64,000 bases of DNA from Deltaproteobacteria bacterium HGW-Deltaproteobacteria-15 (GCA_002840535.1 PHBH01000006.1:62001-126000); one strand, 5' to 3'; shown: positions 9,339 to 18,775, counted from the stretch's first letter. Made by a program: numbers and translations. Notes: generated by a model from the letters alone, not told the origin.

Positions 9339-9575
9339 TCACTGCCCGGCCTTCGCGGGCGCATCCACGTAAAGCATCATGGCCGGCAGAGGGATCCGTA
9401 GTTCGATCGCAGCCCACTTGCAGTCCAGGACACATGAGTTGCAGTGCCAGCATTCCTCGGGGTACCTGATGATCGGCGGCTTCTTTTTCTCCGTCACGCA
9501 GAAGACGTCCGTGGGACAGATATCTGCGCAGACTCCGCAGCCGGTGCATTTTTCCATGTTAATGACTGGTGGCAT
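9339..9575 (-). CDS. Small 2x[4Fe-4S] ferredoxin, AprB-like partner of the flavoproteins
   Basis: This 78-residue protein has two cluster motifs, CTGCGVCADICP (residues 9-20) and CWHCNSCVLDCK (residues 38-49), giving a classic 8-Fe ferredoxin. It sits between two near-identical AprA-like flavoprotein genes on the same strand, so it most likely passes electrons from either one. AGGAGG precedes the ATG. It is shorter than sulfate-reduction AprB (about 150 residues), lacking the C-terminal tail, which argues against a standard APS reductase. Confidence 0.85.
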   Translation of the reverse strand: MPPVINMEKCTGCGVCADICPTDVFCVTEKKKPPIIRYPEECWHCNSCVLDCKWAAIELRIPLPAMMLYVDAPAKAGQ

Positions 9576-9593
9576 AATTCCTCCTTGAGATTT

Positions 9594-9750
9594 TGGACAG
9601 GATAACAGGATGGTCAGGATCAGAAACCAGAGGTCAGAGATCAGAAGTCAGAGGTCAGATCTTTTCGGTAGAGACCCTTTGTTTCCGATCTCTGATCGCC
9701 GACCTCTGATCTCTGCATTTTCATCCTGTTCATCCTGTTATCCTGTCTGA
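9594..9750. repeat. Heptad inverted repeat (ACAGGAT / GTCAGAG types)
   Basis: ACAGGATAACAGGATG on the left and CATCCTGTTATCCTGTC on the right are the outer arms. GGTCAGAGATCAGAAGTCAG and its complement form an inner pair, giving a nested, 7-nt-periodic hairpin between the ferredoxin and the upstream flavoprotein gene. Confidence 0.8.
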
Positions 9751-9759
9751 CTTTTTCTT

Positions 9760-11433
9760 TTACTTCTTTTCCCTCCACTCGGTGATCACTTTTCCCTCTT
9801 CCCGCCGAACGGTCAGGAACTTATCCTGCAGCAGCGGGTTCGTAAACGGAAAGTCCGAACGCTTGTGCATCGCTCTGGTTTCCTTTCTCTCCAGGGCGGT
9901 TCTAAAAATCGCCTCCCCGCACTCCATGAGATCCAGGGTTTCCAGCGCCCTCATCAATTCGTGGCTGTTGCGAACCGAAAGGCTCTCGAGAGCCCTTTCC
10001 CTCAATCTCCTCAGGTATGTCGAGCCGGCGTTCAGAAGGGTCTCCGATCTTACGCCGTCGACCCCGGCATAGTCCTGCATGACCTGCTGCAGGGCCAGGT
10101 TCGCCTCTTTCCACCCCGCCCCGTCTTTTCTGTCCAGAAAACTCGAATACCGGGAAGCGGCCGCAGCCACGGTTTCAGATTTCTCCGCCTTCTTGAACTC
10201 CTTCAGTTTTCGGGCTCTCTTTGCCGCGCTTTTCCCGGCAATCCATCCGAAAGTGGCCGCGCCCGAGAGGTCTGCACGGAAGTTCCCGACATCGTCACCG
10301 GCCGCATACAGACCCCGCACGTTCGTTTCCGCCTTCTCATTGATTTCGATCCCTCTGCTTCCAATGAGAAAAGGCTCATACTGCCGGAACTCGACCCTGT
10401 GTTTCCTGACGTCGATTCCCTCTTTTTTCATGTAATCGAGCATGCCTGTGTTTCCCTCGTGGATCAGGCCCCACATCATGTACTCGAGGTCCTCCTCCCC
10501 AGTTTCCGTGCAGTCGATGTAAACCGGTCCCTTGCCCGATTTGAACATGTCCGTGAAGACCGAGTTCCAGACATCGGCCGTGATGTCCCCGAGGTCCCGT
10601 GTGGGTTTGGTGACGAAGGGGCCGACTGTTCGGCCGTGTGGATCCTTGTACACGCCGATCCAGGTAGCCTTTCCGCATCGAGCGAGGAATTTGGGGCCCG
10701 CATGCCGGTTCGGCATTTCCATGTTGACCAGTTTGGCTCCTGCCCGATAAGCCATGGCTCGCCCGCTCCCGGTGCAACTCGGACAGAAGGGGATGTTGAA
10801 CATCCATCCCGGTGTGGTCGTGGGATAGAGTCTTGTTGCCGAACCGGTGGCGAGAAGCACGGATTTTGCGCGGATCACCTTGAGCACGGGTTTATCACTC
10901 GCTGTGCTGACGGCTACGGCGCCGATCGCCTCACCGTCTTTTACAATCACATCCGTGACGACCATGTGATTGCTGATCTTCGCCCCCCTCTTCTTCGCCT
11001 GCGCTGTGAGCACCCCCTTCTGGTTGTAACCGGCATATTTTAGAAAAATCCGCGGTCTCCCGGGATAGGCATGGCCTGAGAAGTCCCAAAAGCCCCTGGG
11101 CTTCATGGAAATTCCCCAACTGTCCCAGTCCTTGACACGATCGTAGGTCTGCTCGAGAAAGAGCAACGCGAGGGAAGGGTCCTGAAAATCGCCGTGAAGG
11201 CTGTGAAGGTCTTCCCAGAGGATTGGACCGATATCGTTCCCGTGGACTTCAGGGATGTAACAGCAGAAGTGGTCGTTTCCCGTTGCCCCGGACCCGCTCC
11301 GCTTCGTGTTGGCCTTTTCAGCGACAAGCACATTCAAACCCTGGCCGGCCGCGCTGATGGCTGCCATCAGTCCCGCAATTCCACCGCCTGCAACGAGCAG
11401 ATCGGTCGTTATCGTAGTCTTGTCAACTTCCAT
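9760..11433 (-). CDS. AprA/fumarate-reductase-like FAD-binding oxidoreductase (paralog 1)
   Basis: This 557-residue flavoprotein carries an N-terminal GGGIAGLMAAISAAGQG FAD-binding motif, the NTKRSGSGATGNDHFCCYIPE signature, a paired-Cys FCPSCTGSG segment near residue 235 and a C-terminal GLYAAGDDVGNFRADLSGA motif. It aligns along its whole length with the protein at 7568-9241, so the pair arose by duplication. GGGGG lies 5 nt before the ATG at 11433. The gene follows the DctM gene of a TRAP system by about 107 bp, which suggests it oxidises or reduces the imported acid or a product of it. Flavoprotein family is clear; reaction unknown. Confidence 0.8.
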   Translation of the reverse strand: MEVDKTTITTDLLVAGGGIAGLMAAISAAGQGLNVLVAEKANTKRSGSGATGNDHFCCYIPEVHGNDIGPILWEDLHSLHGDFQDPSLALLFLEQTYDRVKDWDSWGISMKPRGFWDFSGHAYPGRPRIFLKYAGYNQKGVLTAQAKKRGAKISNHMVVTDVIVKDGEAIGAVAVSTASDKPVLKVIRAKSVLLATGSATRLYPTTTPGWMFNIPFCPSCTGSGRAMAYRAGAKLVNMEMPNRHAGPKFLARCGKATWIGVYKDPHGRTVGPFVTKPTRDLGDITADVWNSVFTDMFKSGKGPVYIDCTETGEEDLEYMMWGLIHEGNTGMLDYMKKEGIDVRKHRVEFRQYEPFLIGSRGIEINEKAETNVRGLYAAGDDVGNFRADLSGAATFGWIAGKSAAKRARKLKEFKKAEKSETVAAAASRYSSFLDRKDGAGWKEANLALQQVMQDYAGVDGVRSETLLNAGSTYLRRLRERALESLSVRNSHELMRALETLDLMECGEAIFRTALERKETRAMHKRSDFPFTNPLLQDKFLTVRREEGKVITEWREKK

Positions 11434-11455
11434 TTAAACCCCCATAAAGTCCAGT

Positions 11456-11525
11456 ACGCCACCAAGACACAAAGCCACCAAGAGAAACGTGTCTTCGTGT
11501 CTTTGTGTCTTTGTGTCTTTGTGGC
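11456..11525. repeat. Heptad inverted repeat (GCCACCAAGACACAAAG type)
   Basis: The left arm is GCCACCAAGACACAAAGCC; the right arm repeats GTGTCTTTGTGTCTTT and ends in TTTGTGGCT. It fills the gap between DctM and the flavoprotein gene. Related copies are at 25.5, 32.9 and 41.7 kb. Confidence 0.85.
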
Positions 11526-11540
11526 TGATCATTTTCTCCC

Positions 11541-12836
11541 TCAACCTTTGCGCATGCTGGTGGGAAGCCAGAGCGCAATGTCCGGAAAGATCATCACCAG
11601 AGCAGTCGTCACGAAAATGGCAATGATCAGGATCCCGGTCCCTCGATAGACATTCATCAGATCCACTTTGGATGTTGCGGCCACCACAAAAGCGACCATC
11701 CCGACCGGAGGGAACACGAGGCCCATCGACACCATCAGCGTGGACATCACGCCGAACCAGACCGGGTCGAACCCCGCCGCCGAGATCAATGGAAAAGAGA
11801 GCGGCAGGGTGAGCAGCAAAAGGGGGATCTCATCCATGAACATGCTGATCACGAAATACCCTATCGTGACCCCAATGATGATGACCCAGCGGTTGATCTG
11901 CATCTCCATCACCGAGGCCACCAGGTTCTGTGGAACCTGGCTCTGGGTCATGAAGTACCCGAAAAGATTCGCGCCGATCATGATGATGAAGATCATGGCA
12001 GAGGTTCGGATCGTCTCTCTGAGTGCATGCAGCGCGCTTGCCCAGGAGAGGCGTCTGGTGAAAATTCCGATGAGCATCGCGGCAAAGGCCCCCACCGCCC
12101 CCACCTCGGTGGGAGTGGCCACCCCGCTGTAGAGCAGCACAATCACGAGGATGATGAGCAGGAGGCTGGACCAGATTCGCACCAGGCTCCTCCATCGCTC
12201 GGACCATGATGTTTTCACGGTTTGGGGTGCGTTGCCCGGGCTGACGGTCACCCAGATCATGATGGTCGCTGCAATGAGTATCGCCAGCAAGATTCCGGGC
12301 AATATCCCTGCGATGAGAAGGGCGCCGATCGATGTCTGGGTGGCGACCCCATAGATCACCATGGGAACACTCGGCGGGATCAGGATGGTAAGTGTTGCCC
12401 CCACGCCCACGGCCCCGGCGGCAAGGGGATCGGAATACCCGTAACGGCGCATGTTGGGTATGGCCACATTGGCCATCACCGCTGCAGCAGCGACACTCGC
12501 GCCTGACATGGCGCCGAAGATGCCGCAGGCAAAAACGGTAGCGGTGGCCAATCCTCCCCGGATGTGCGAAAGCCAGTTGGCGGCTGCCGTGTAGAGGTCA
12601 CGGGCAAGGCCGCTCGACGAGGAAAAGAACGCCATCAGCACGAACATGGGCACAGTAGTCAGGTTGTAATCGCCCACCGTATTGAAGGGGACCGCTTTCA
12701 ATGTGGCCATCACCACGTCCCAGTTGCCCTTCACAATCCATATGCCCAGCATACCCGCCCCCCCCAGGGCAAAGGCAATGGGAATGCCCAGGATAAGAAA
12801 GACCACTAAGACGATGAATGGGATAGCGATTTCCAT
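11541..12836 (-). CDS. dctM: TRAP transporter large permease DctM (system 1)
   Basis: This 431-residue protein has normal DctM length, about twelve hydrophobic helices, and the family motifs GATLTILIPPSVPMVIYG (near 155-172) and SGVATPTEVGAVGAFAA. It forms the ion-coupled translocation channel with the DctQ product encoded 31 bp upstream and receives substrate from the DctP product encoded before that. The order P-Q-M on the minus strand is standard. Substrate is inferred to be an organic acid from the family; the neighbouring flavoproteins and decarboxylase-like amidohydrolase make an aromatic or unsaturated acid plausible. Confidence 0.93.
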   Translation of the reverse strand: MEIAIPFIVLVVFLILGIPIAFALGGAGMLGIWIVKGNWDVVMATLKAVPFNTVGDYNLTTVPMFVLMAFFSSSSGLARDLYTAAANWLSHIRGGLATATVFACGIFGAMSGASVAAAAVMANVAIPNMRRYGYSDPLAAGAVGVGATLTILIPPSVPMVIYGVATQTSIGALLIAGILPGILLAILIAATIMIWVTVSPGNAPQTVKTSWSERWRSLVRIWSSLLLIILVIVLLYSGVATPTEVGAVGAFAAMLIGIFTRRLSWASALHALRETIRTSAMIFIIMIGANLFGYFMTQSQVPQNLVASVMEMQINRWVIIIGVTIGYFVISMFMDEIPLLLLTLPLSFPLISAAGFDPVWFGVMSTLMVSMGLVFPPVGMVAFVVAATSKVDLMNVYRGTGILIIAIFVTTALVMIFPDIALWLPTSMRKG

Positions 12837-12867
12837 GTTATGTCCTTTGCCGAACCAAGCCGGGCGC

Positions 12868-13383
12868 TCAGGAGCCGGTCGGTCCTTCCTCCCCCTGAAA
12901 AAGGGCCGATCCGCCCGTTTTCACGCGTGGAAAATCCAGGAGCAGGAAGAGCCCGGCCAGGAGAAACCCCAGGGGAATGAACGCCGCGCCGACCCACTGG
13001 GGGGCGGAGTAGATGGATCCAAGCGTAGTACCCTGGTGATAGGTTCGAACAGCATACTCGTAAGTGCCCCAGATGAGCACGGCACAGTAGACGATCGAGA
13101 AGATCTGGGACAGATAATTGATGGGGACCTTCACCGATCTCGGCAACCGGTCCATCAGAATCGTCACTCGGATGAACCCCGCGCCCCGGTAGGTGTAACT
13201 CATGCCGAGAAAGATCGCAATCAGCATCAGATACTTTTCGGTGATCTCGTAGGCTCCCGTGATCGGACTGTTGAACACGTATCGCCATACCGCATCCGCA
13301 GTAGTCAGGCTCATCATGGAGAACACGGCAGCCATGGCCACGTAGAGGAGTCCCCTCTCAACTAGAAGCAACCCTTTTCGCAT
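12868..13383 (-). CDS. dctQ: TRAP transporter small permease DctQ (system 1)
   Basis: This 171-residue protein has four predicted membrane helices, as expected of DctQ, with the family-typical segment VWRYVFNSPITGAYEITEKYLM after the first helix. It pairs with DctM (31 bp downstream) in the inner membrane. The ATG at 13383 encodes MRKGLLLVERG. Regulation is probably with the rest of the DctPQM block, although a heptad repeat separates it from the DctP gene. Confidence 0.9.
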   Translation of the reverse strand: MRKGLLLVERGLLYVAMAAVFSMMSLTTADAVWRYVFNSPITGAYEITEKYLMLIAIFLGMSYTYRGAGFIRVTILMDRLPRSVKVPINYLSQIFSIVYCAVLIWGTYEYAVRTYHQGTTLGSIYSAPQWVGAAFIPLGFLLAGLFLLLDFPRVKTGGSALFQGEEGPTGS

Positions 13384-13458
13384 GGACCTTCACACCCTCT
13401 CCCGAAAATGTGCTCAAGACATCATCCCTATGCAGGCCCCAGGCCGCAACCCAACAAG

Positions 13459-13544
13459 GTGTCGGGTGTCAGTGTTCAGGTTTCAGGGTTCGGGATTCTG
13501 ATTTGCCGACACCTGACACCTGACACCCGACACCTGAAACCTGA
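13459..13544. repeat. Heptad inverted repeat (GTGTCAG type)
   Basis: GGTGTCGGGTGTCAG and GTTCAGGTTTCAGG on the left are answered by CCTGACACCTGACACC and ACCTGAAACCTGA on the right. It lies between DctP and DctQ; a similar copy is at 45.6 kb. Confidence 0.85.
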
Positions 13545-13572
13545 TGCCCTTCTTGCCCAGATCTTCTCCGGC

Positions 13573-14601
13573 CTACTTCTTCTCCGAGAGCTTCCTCAGC
13601 TCTTCCAGAACCTTCTTGCCCGGCTTCTTCTTTGCTTCCAGATCCGCGGCATACTCATCCTGAACCGGGATCACGGCCTTTTTCCATCTCTCCGCTTCTT
13701 GTGGCGGCAGGGTATAGAACTCGATCCCCTTGGCCTCCACCTCGGTTCTGGCCGCCTTTTCGAACTTGTCCCATTCCTTTCCGGTGAAGTCCACGGCCCA
13801 GTCGCCGCTCAGCTCATTGAACACCTTCTGGACATCCGGTGGAAGGCTGTCCCATTTTTTCTGGTTCATGATGATGAAGAAAAGATCATGGCCGAGGTCG
13901 ACATCGGTCACGTACTTGGTGACCTCACCCAGTTTCCGGGAGATGAGCAGTTCCGCGGGCCGCGCAAATCCGTCGATCACTCCCTTGTCTCCCGCTTCAT
14001 AGAGGTCGGGGGTAGGGATGGTGACGGGCGAAAGACCGAGGGCCTTTCCCACCTTCACCCCGATGGCGCCGGACATGCCGATTTTCATTCCCTTCAGATC
14101 CTCCAGGGTCTTGACCGGCTTCTTCTTCGTATTCAACTTCATGTTCGGGGTCGTATGAAGCCAGAGCACCTTGACTCCCTTGTACTCCGCCTGCACCTCC
14201 GGGAAGGTCTTGTAAATATGCCAGAGAGCCTTTGCGCAGCTCTCCGCCGTGGCGAACCCCATCTGCGGAAGCGCGAGGAACTCGGTCAGCAGAAAACGAC
14301 CCGGATTGCCGAAGGTATAAGCCTCGGTCATGTCACACACGCCCGCTGCCGTGGCATCGAAGGATTCGGCTACCGGGGCAAGGGTGTTGGAATAAAAGTG
14401 CTTGATCTTCACCTTTCCCTTGGTGCGCTCCTCGATCATCTTGCTCCATGGCTCCAGCACATGGATGTTCCGAAGGTGCTTCGGCGGAACGAGGTGGTTG
14501 AAAGTCAGTTCAGTGGTCTGGGATTGAGCCGGGGCCGGGTAAAAGCTGAACCCGGCGATGACCAGTGCCAATGCAAAAAATACCAACATTCCCTTTTTCA
14601 T
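13573..14601 (-). CDS. dctP: TRAP transporter solute-binding protein DctP (system 1)
   Basis: This 342-residue periplasmic protein starts with a cleavable signal peptide (MKKGMLVFFALALVIAGFSF, likely cut after an Ala near 26). The mature part shows the DctP pattern: LTFNHLVPPKHLRN, LEDLKGMKIG around residue 150 and DLYEAGDKGVIDGF near 190. It captures the substrate for the DctQM permease. The start at 14601 was chosen over longer in-frame options because AGGAGG lies 8 nt upstream and a signal peptide follows directly. The ligand cannot be read from the sequence alone. Confidence 0.9.
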   Translation of the reverse strand: MKKGMLVFFALALVIAGFSFYPAPAQSQTTELTFNHLVPPKHLRNIHVLEPWSKMIEERTKGKVKIKHFYSNTLAPVAESFDATAAGVCDMTEAYTFGNPGRFLLTEFLALPQMGFATAESCAKALWHIYKTFPEVQAEYKGVKVLWLHTTPNMKLNTKKKPVKTLEDLKGMKIGMSGAIGVKVGKALGLSPVTIPTPDLYEAGDKGVIDGFARPAELLISRKLGEVTKYVTDVDLGHDLFFIIMNQKKWDSLPPDVQKVFNELSGDWAVDFTGKEWDKFEKAARTEVEAKGIEFYTLPPQEAERWKKAVIPVQDEYAADLEAKKKPGKKVLEELRKLSEKK

Positions 14602-14678
14602 GTTTGCCTCCTTTTTGGGTAAGCGTTTGCAGCACATGTGGTGGATAACCGACCTGAAAATTTCCGAAGGTTTCCTCT

Positions 14679-16613
14679 TCATACCGCTTCCAGTCCCGCC
14701 CGGGATATCTTGAGGGCGCGTTTCTTTCGCCAGGACCACAAAGTTCCCCCCAGGCCCAGTGCAAACCCGACAGCCTGGAGTGAATAGACAGGAGAAAGGA
14801 GCCCGGCGGCACTGATTCCGAACAGGACTCTCTCCAAGGGACTCAATCGACTGTATAGGAAACCGGACAAACAGACCGCCGCGGCGAGAACACCGAAGGT
14901 GGCGGGGAAAACGGTATAGATGATCTTCAAGGGATCGCCAATCAGGAGAAGACCAGGGGAGTAGCAGAAGCAGAACGGCACCAGGTACGCTCCAATGCCA
15001 AGCCGCGTGGCGATGAAACCCGCTTTCATGGGCTCGCACTGGGCAATCCCTGCCGCAACATACGCTGCAATCGCCACGGGCGGGGTCACAAAGGACATGG
15101 CGGCAAAGAAGTTCATGAACATGTGGGCCGCCACCGCCGGAATTCCCGCATGCGTCATGGCCGGCGCGATCAGGATCACCAGCATGATGTATGTTGCTGC
15201 AATGGGCATTCCCATGCCCAGGATGATGGAAGCTGCTCCGGCAAGAACGAGCAGGAGAAGTGAATTCCCGCCCGAAATCGCAATGAGGGTATTGGACAGG
15301 TTGAGACCGAGATTCGTGAGAGAGACAGACCCGATGACGATGCCCGCCATGGCGCATGCCGAGCCCACCACCAGCACCTGCAACCCCGTCTCCTGAAGCG
15401 CTTTCAGGATTTTGGCCCAAAACCCGGCTCGAACCTCCCTTTTGAACAAGCCCACAGCCACCATCATGCCGGATGCATAGACGGCCGCTGTGCTGGGATC
15501 CGCATGCATGACAAAAAGAAAGTAAAGAAGTCCGGCCACAGGGATGGCGTAAAACCAGCCGCTTTTCAGGACATCCCAGACACGGGGCAGGCTCTCAGCC
15601 GGCAAGCCCTCGATCCCGGAGGCTACTGCCTCCCAGTGCACCTGCACCAGCAGGGCAACATAGTAAAGCACCGCAGGGATTGCTGCGGCAAGGGCCACTT
15701 CGTAATAAGGAATACCCAGAAACTCAGCCATCATGAAGGCCGTAATGCCCATGACCGGGGGCATGACCAGGCCGCCGGTGGAGGCAACCGCCTCGACTGC
15801 AGCGGCAAAGGGCGGGTTATACCCCGTCTTTTTCATAAGGGGGATGGTCACCGAGCCGGTTACCGCCACGTTGGCCGAGGCGCTCCCGGAGAGTGAGCCG
15901 AAAAGACCGCTTGCAATCACTGCCACCTTGGCAGCCCCGCCTCTCTGCCTGCCCATGAGAGCCATGGCGATGTCGGAAAGAAACTCTCCCCCGCCTACCA
16001 TGAAGAGACAGACCCCAAAAAGCAGGAAGGCCACAACCATTGTTCCGGCCACGCTGCTCGGGACCCCCAGGATGCTGTTGGGGTCCAGGTAGAGCATGGT
16101 GAAAAGCCGCTTCCAGGATACGCCCCTGGCATTCAGCAGCCCGGGGAAAAGATAGGCGAACCGGGCGTAGAACACCAGAACCAGGCCGATCACGACGAGG
16201 GGAAGGCCGATGATCCTTCTGGCAGATTCGAAGAGAAGGTACACGGCCAGAAACCCCATGATCACTTCTTTGGGGGCGGCAAATCCCACCATGACGACCA
16301 ATTCCCGGTAGAAAAGCATCACATTCCCGAAAATCACCAGGGAAATCACCACAAGGATCCAGTCATACCAGGGCACACGGTCGCGCGGCGAGGATTTGGC
16401 CGCCGGTACGTTGAGAAATACCGAGGAGAGGAACAGCGCTATGAAAACCCCGAGGTATTGTTCCTTATAGATCTGGATGCCGAGGTATGTCTGGACATCC
16501 GCAACGTAGAGAATGCAGGCGATCGGTAACAGGGTCAGGAAAATCTTCGATAGACCCCCACTGAACCCGTCCAGAGACCTGAATTTCCCTCCTGTTTTTT
16601 TGGGCTGGGACAT
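14679..16613 (-). CDS. TRAP transporter fused permease (4TM/12TM), TAXI type
   Basis: This 644-residue protein joins a DctQ-like N-terminal segment (helices about 20-190) to a DctM-like part (about 200-600) with GSVTIPLMKKTGYNPPFAAAVEA-type and GMGMPIAATYIM motifs. Fused permeases of this type work with TAXI-family binding proteins, and one is encoded immediately upstream. The ATG at 16613 has AGGTGG upstream; a Met 12 codons earlier has a poorer site. The C-terminal extension adds hydrophobic helices and ends in a basic tail. It lies directly before the DctP gene of another TRAP system, so two importers are stacked in one block. Confidence 0.92.
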   Translation of the reverse strand: MSQPKKTGGKFRSLDGFSGGLSKIFLTLLPIACILYVADVQTYLGIQIYKEQYLGVFIALFLSSVFLNVPAAKSSPRDRVPWYDWILVVISLVIFGNVMLFYRELVVMVGFAAPKEVIMGFLAVYLLFESARRIIGLPLVVIGLVLVFYARFAYLFPGLLNARGVSWKRLFTMLYLDPNSILGVPSSVAGTMVVAFLLFGVCLFMVGGGEFLSDIAMALMGRQRGGAAKVAVIASGLFGSLSGSASANVAVTGSVTIPLMKKTGYNPPFAAAVEAVASTGGLVMPPVMGITAFMMAEFLGIPYYEVALAAAIPAVLYYVALLVQVHWEAVASGIEGLPAESLPRVWDVLKSGWFYAIPVAGLLYFLFVMHADPSTAAVYASGMMVAVGLFKREVRAGFWAKILKALQETGLQVLVVGSACAMAGIVIGSVSLTNLGLNLSNTLIAISGGNSLLLLVLAGAASIILGMGMPIAATYIMLVILIAPAMTHAGIPAVAAHMFMNFFAAMSFVTPPVAIAAYVAAGIAQCEPMKAGFIATRLGIGAYLVPFCFCYSPGLLLIGDPLKIIYTVFPATFGVLAAAVCLSGFLYSRLSPLERVLFGISAAGLLSPVYSLQAVGFALGLGGTLWSWRKKRALKISRAGLEAV

Positions 16614-16691
16614 TGTCGTACCACCTGTATGGATCTCCAGGGCCGGCATCCGCTGACGCCGGCCCTGGAATGAAATCCGGAAAGGAACCTT

Positions 16692-17702
16692 CTATTTCTT
16701 CTTCATTTTGAGCAGCGCATCCTGATGGGCCTGCATCTTGTCGGTCCATACCCCTTTTTCCTTGTAGAATTTGATCGCACCCGGATGATAAGGGGCGGTT
16801 GCCTGTTCCCCTACGAATCTTTCTTTCACCCAGTCCTTGAGCTGCGGATGCTTGGGGGCCAGCTCTGCATCATGTTCCCAGACGGTTTTCACGATGGTAT
16901 AGGCCTCGCCTTCAGACAGGTCGGCGCGTGCCACGAGATCGAAGTTGCGGGTGACGAGAACAGTGTCCCGTTCGATGCCGAGCGGGCCTTTCTTTACGGT
17001 CATGGGGAAGTAAGCTTTGGAGATCTCGTGAACCTGGGGCCAATGCTTATCGCCGGCCTCAAGGTAAAGGATGCCGCCTCTGGCCGCTGCAAGCTCTCTG
17101 AAGGCCGGAACGCCGATGCCGCCGAAACAGGCATCCGCCTTTTTCTCGGTCACGAGTCGCACTGCTTCAGGGATGTCGGAGGCCTTGATCACCACAACGT
17201 CTTTTTCCGTAAGCCCCCCAGCGATCAGCGAGGCTCTGGAGCCGATATTCAACGCCTGCTGGGTCCCATGATCCAGCACCACCCTCTTTCCTCTCAGATC
17301 CTGGTAGTTCTTGATCCCGGAATCGCCCGCCACCAGCTGGCTGGCTGCATTCCGCATGCCCAGCATCAGCAAACGGACGTCATACCCTTTGCCCTTTGTC
17401 TGCCTCTCGAAGATTCCCCTGCCGAGATAGGCATATTCCAGCTCGTCATTGGCCAGCATGACAAGATCCACCTCGTGCGATGCCATGAGAGGCAGGGTCA
17501 TGATGTTGCCCTGCGGAAGAACTTCTATCTTCATGCCGGCATGGTTCCCGACCACCTCGGAAATGGCCGCACCGAACACATAGAAAAGCGCGCCCACCGA
17601 TGCCGTTCCCATCCTGAGGGACTGCTGCGCAGCCGTGGCGGGGGCAAGGGGCAACAGACTCATCGATGCTACCAGGAGACAAACCACCAAAATCTTTTTC
17701 AT
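16692..17702 (-). CDS. TAXI-family TRAP solute-binding protein
   Basis: This 336-residue secreted protein has a signal peptide (MKKILVVCLLVASMSLLPLA with an ATAA cleavage region) and a TAXI core: LRMGTASVGALFYVFGAAIS near the N-terminus, VEVLPQGN-like (IEVLPQGNIMTL), LRGKRVVLDHGTQQALN and a C-terminal ATAPYHPGAIKFYKEKG. It delivers ligand to the fused permease encoded about 80 bp downstream. The start at 17702 is supported by GAGGAG upstream and the signal peptide. TAXI proteins bind small carboxylates or amino acids; this ligand is unknown. Confidence 0.92.
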   Translation of the reverse strand: MKKILVVCLLVASMSLLPLAPATAAQQSLRMGTASVGALFYVFGAAISEVVGNHAGMKIEVLPQGNIMTLPLMASHEVDLVMLANDELEYAYLGRGIFERQTKGKGYDVRLLMLGMRNAASQLVAGDSGIKNYQDLRGKRVVLDHGTQQALNIGSRASLIAGGLTEKDVVVIKASDIPEAVRLVTEKKADACFGGIGVPAFRELAAARGGILYLEAGDKHWPQVHEISKAYFPMTVKKGPLGIERDTVLVTRNFDLVARADLSEGEAYTIVKTVWEHDAELAPKHPQLKDWVKERFVGEQATAPYHPGAIKFYKEKGVWTDKMQAHQDALLKMKKK

Positions 17703-17752
17703 CTCGCTTCTCCTCTTCCTAAATAGATGAACAATCAAGAGGCACTCGTGCC

Positions 17753-18775
17753 TCACCTCAACTTCAGGAGTTTTTCTGCGTTTCCATGATAGAATTTCTC
17801 TTTGTCCGCATCGCAGATCGGCAGGATGCCCAGGGATTCGAGCGATTCCTTGCTGGTCTCAAAGGGATGGTCCGCGCCAAAGGCGATCACGTCTCCGCCC
17901 ACGGCCATGTAGGCGCAGATGAACGCCGGCAGATAGTGCATGCCGCTCGAGGTGAAGAGGAAGTTTCTGTTGATGTAGTAGCTGGGCTTCTGTTTGCACC
18001 TGGGTTTGAGCGTCTGATCGACCCAGGGTTTCAGCCAGTAGAAATCGATCCGGTACAGCCAGAAGGGAAGACCCTCTCCCATGTGGCCGAGCACGATCTT
18101 CAGCCCCGGGAACCTGTCGAAGAGCCCGCTGTAGATCAACCGCATGGTATGGAGGGATGTGTCTGCGCCAAAGCCGAAAGGAGGGCCGGCCAGAGGGAAT
18201 CCGAAGTCTTCAAACCCTTTCAGGATCGCAGGCGAAGGAATAGTGGGGTGCAGATAGATCGGCACGTCCAGCTTTTCTGCCGTTTCGAAAACGGGCCAGA
18301 ATTTCTGATTGTCCAGGTATTCCCCCCTCACATGGGAATTCAGCTTGGCGCCCCTCATTCCGAGATCCTTCACCGCGCGCTCAAGCTCGTTGGCCGCTGC
18401 CACAGGGTCCTGGGGTGCCAACGCGGCCAGTCCCACATACCGGTCGGGGTATTTCTTGATTACCTGTGCCAGTTCGTCATTGGACTTCCGGGCCATGGCG
18501 ACGCCGTCCGAAGTCTCGAACTGCTCGCAGCCGGGGACGCAAAGGCTCAGCACCTGGATGTCCACCCCGGCAGCGTCCATCTCGGCAAGCCTCTTCTCGC
18601 CCACGTCGAGGAGTTTCTCTTCCAACTGGAAGCTCCTGGGCACGCGCAGCACCTCGGACATATGGAGGTGGATGTTTTTCTCTCGAACCTCTTCCCTGGG
18701 AGGCGACTTCCTGGAACGGAGATAATCGAGGTAGTCATTCGTGTAAAAGTGGGCCTCAAGATCGATGATTTTCAT
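17753..18775 (-). CDS. Amidohydrolase-2 family, hydroxybenzoate (gamma-resorcylate-type) decarboxylase-like protein 1
   Basis: This 340-residue TIM-barrel protein carries the metal and catalytic residues of the ACMSD/gamma-resorcylate/5-carboxyvanillate decarboxylase group: Glu7 and His9 in DLEAHF, His176 in IYLHP, His231 and Glu234 in LGHMGEGLPFWLYRID, and Asp302 in GADHPFE. Those enzymes remove CO2 from hydroxylated benzoates without oxidation. It sits 50 bp upstream of a TAXI-TRAP importer, so it may act on the imported acid. A second protein of the same type lies at 27508-28527. The family and active-site pattern are clear. Whether it decarboxylates or hydrolyses, and what substrate it uses, is inference. 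Confidence 0.82.
   Translation of the reverse strand: MKIIDLEAHFYTNDYLDYLRSRKSPPREEVREKNIHLHMSEVLRVPRSFQLEEKLLDVGEKRLAEMDAAGVDIQVLSLCVPGCEQFETSDGVAMARKSNDELAQVIKKYPDRYVGLAALAPQDPVAAANELERAVKDLGMRGAKLNSHVRGEYLDNQKFWPVFETAEKLDVPIYLHPTIPSPAILKGFEDFGFPLAGPPFGFGADTSLHTMRLIYSGLFDRFPGLKIVLGHMGEGLPFWLYRIDFYWLKPWVDQTLKPRCKQKPSYYINRNFLFTSSGMHYLPAFICAYMAVGGDVIAFGADHPFETSKESLESLGILPICDADKEKFYHGNAEKLLKLR

Noticed and set aside
7568..11433. The flavoprotein-ferredoxin genes as the sulfate-reduction AprAB
   Set aside because: The ferredoxin is only 78 residues, there are two flavoproteins, and the genes lie beside TRAP transporters with no sat or qmo genes in view.
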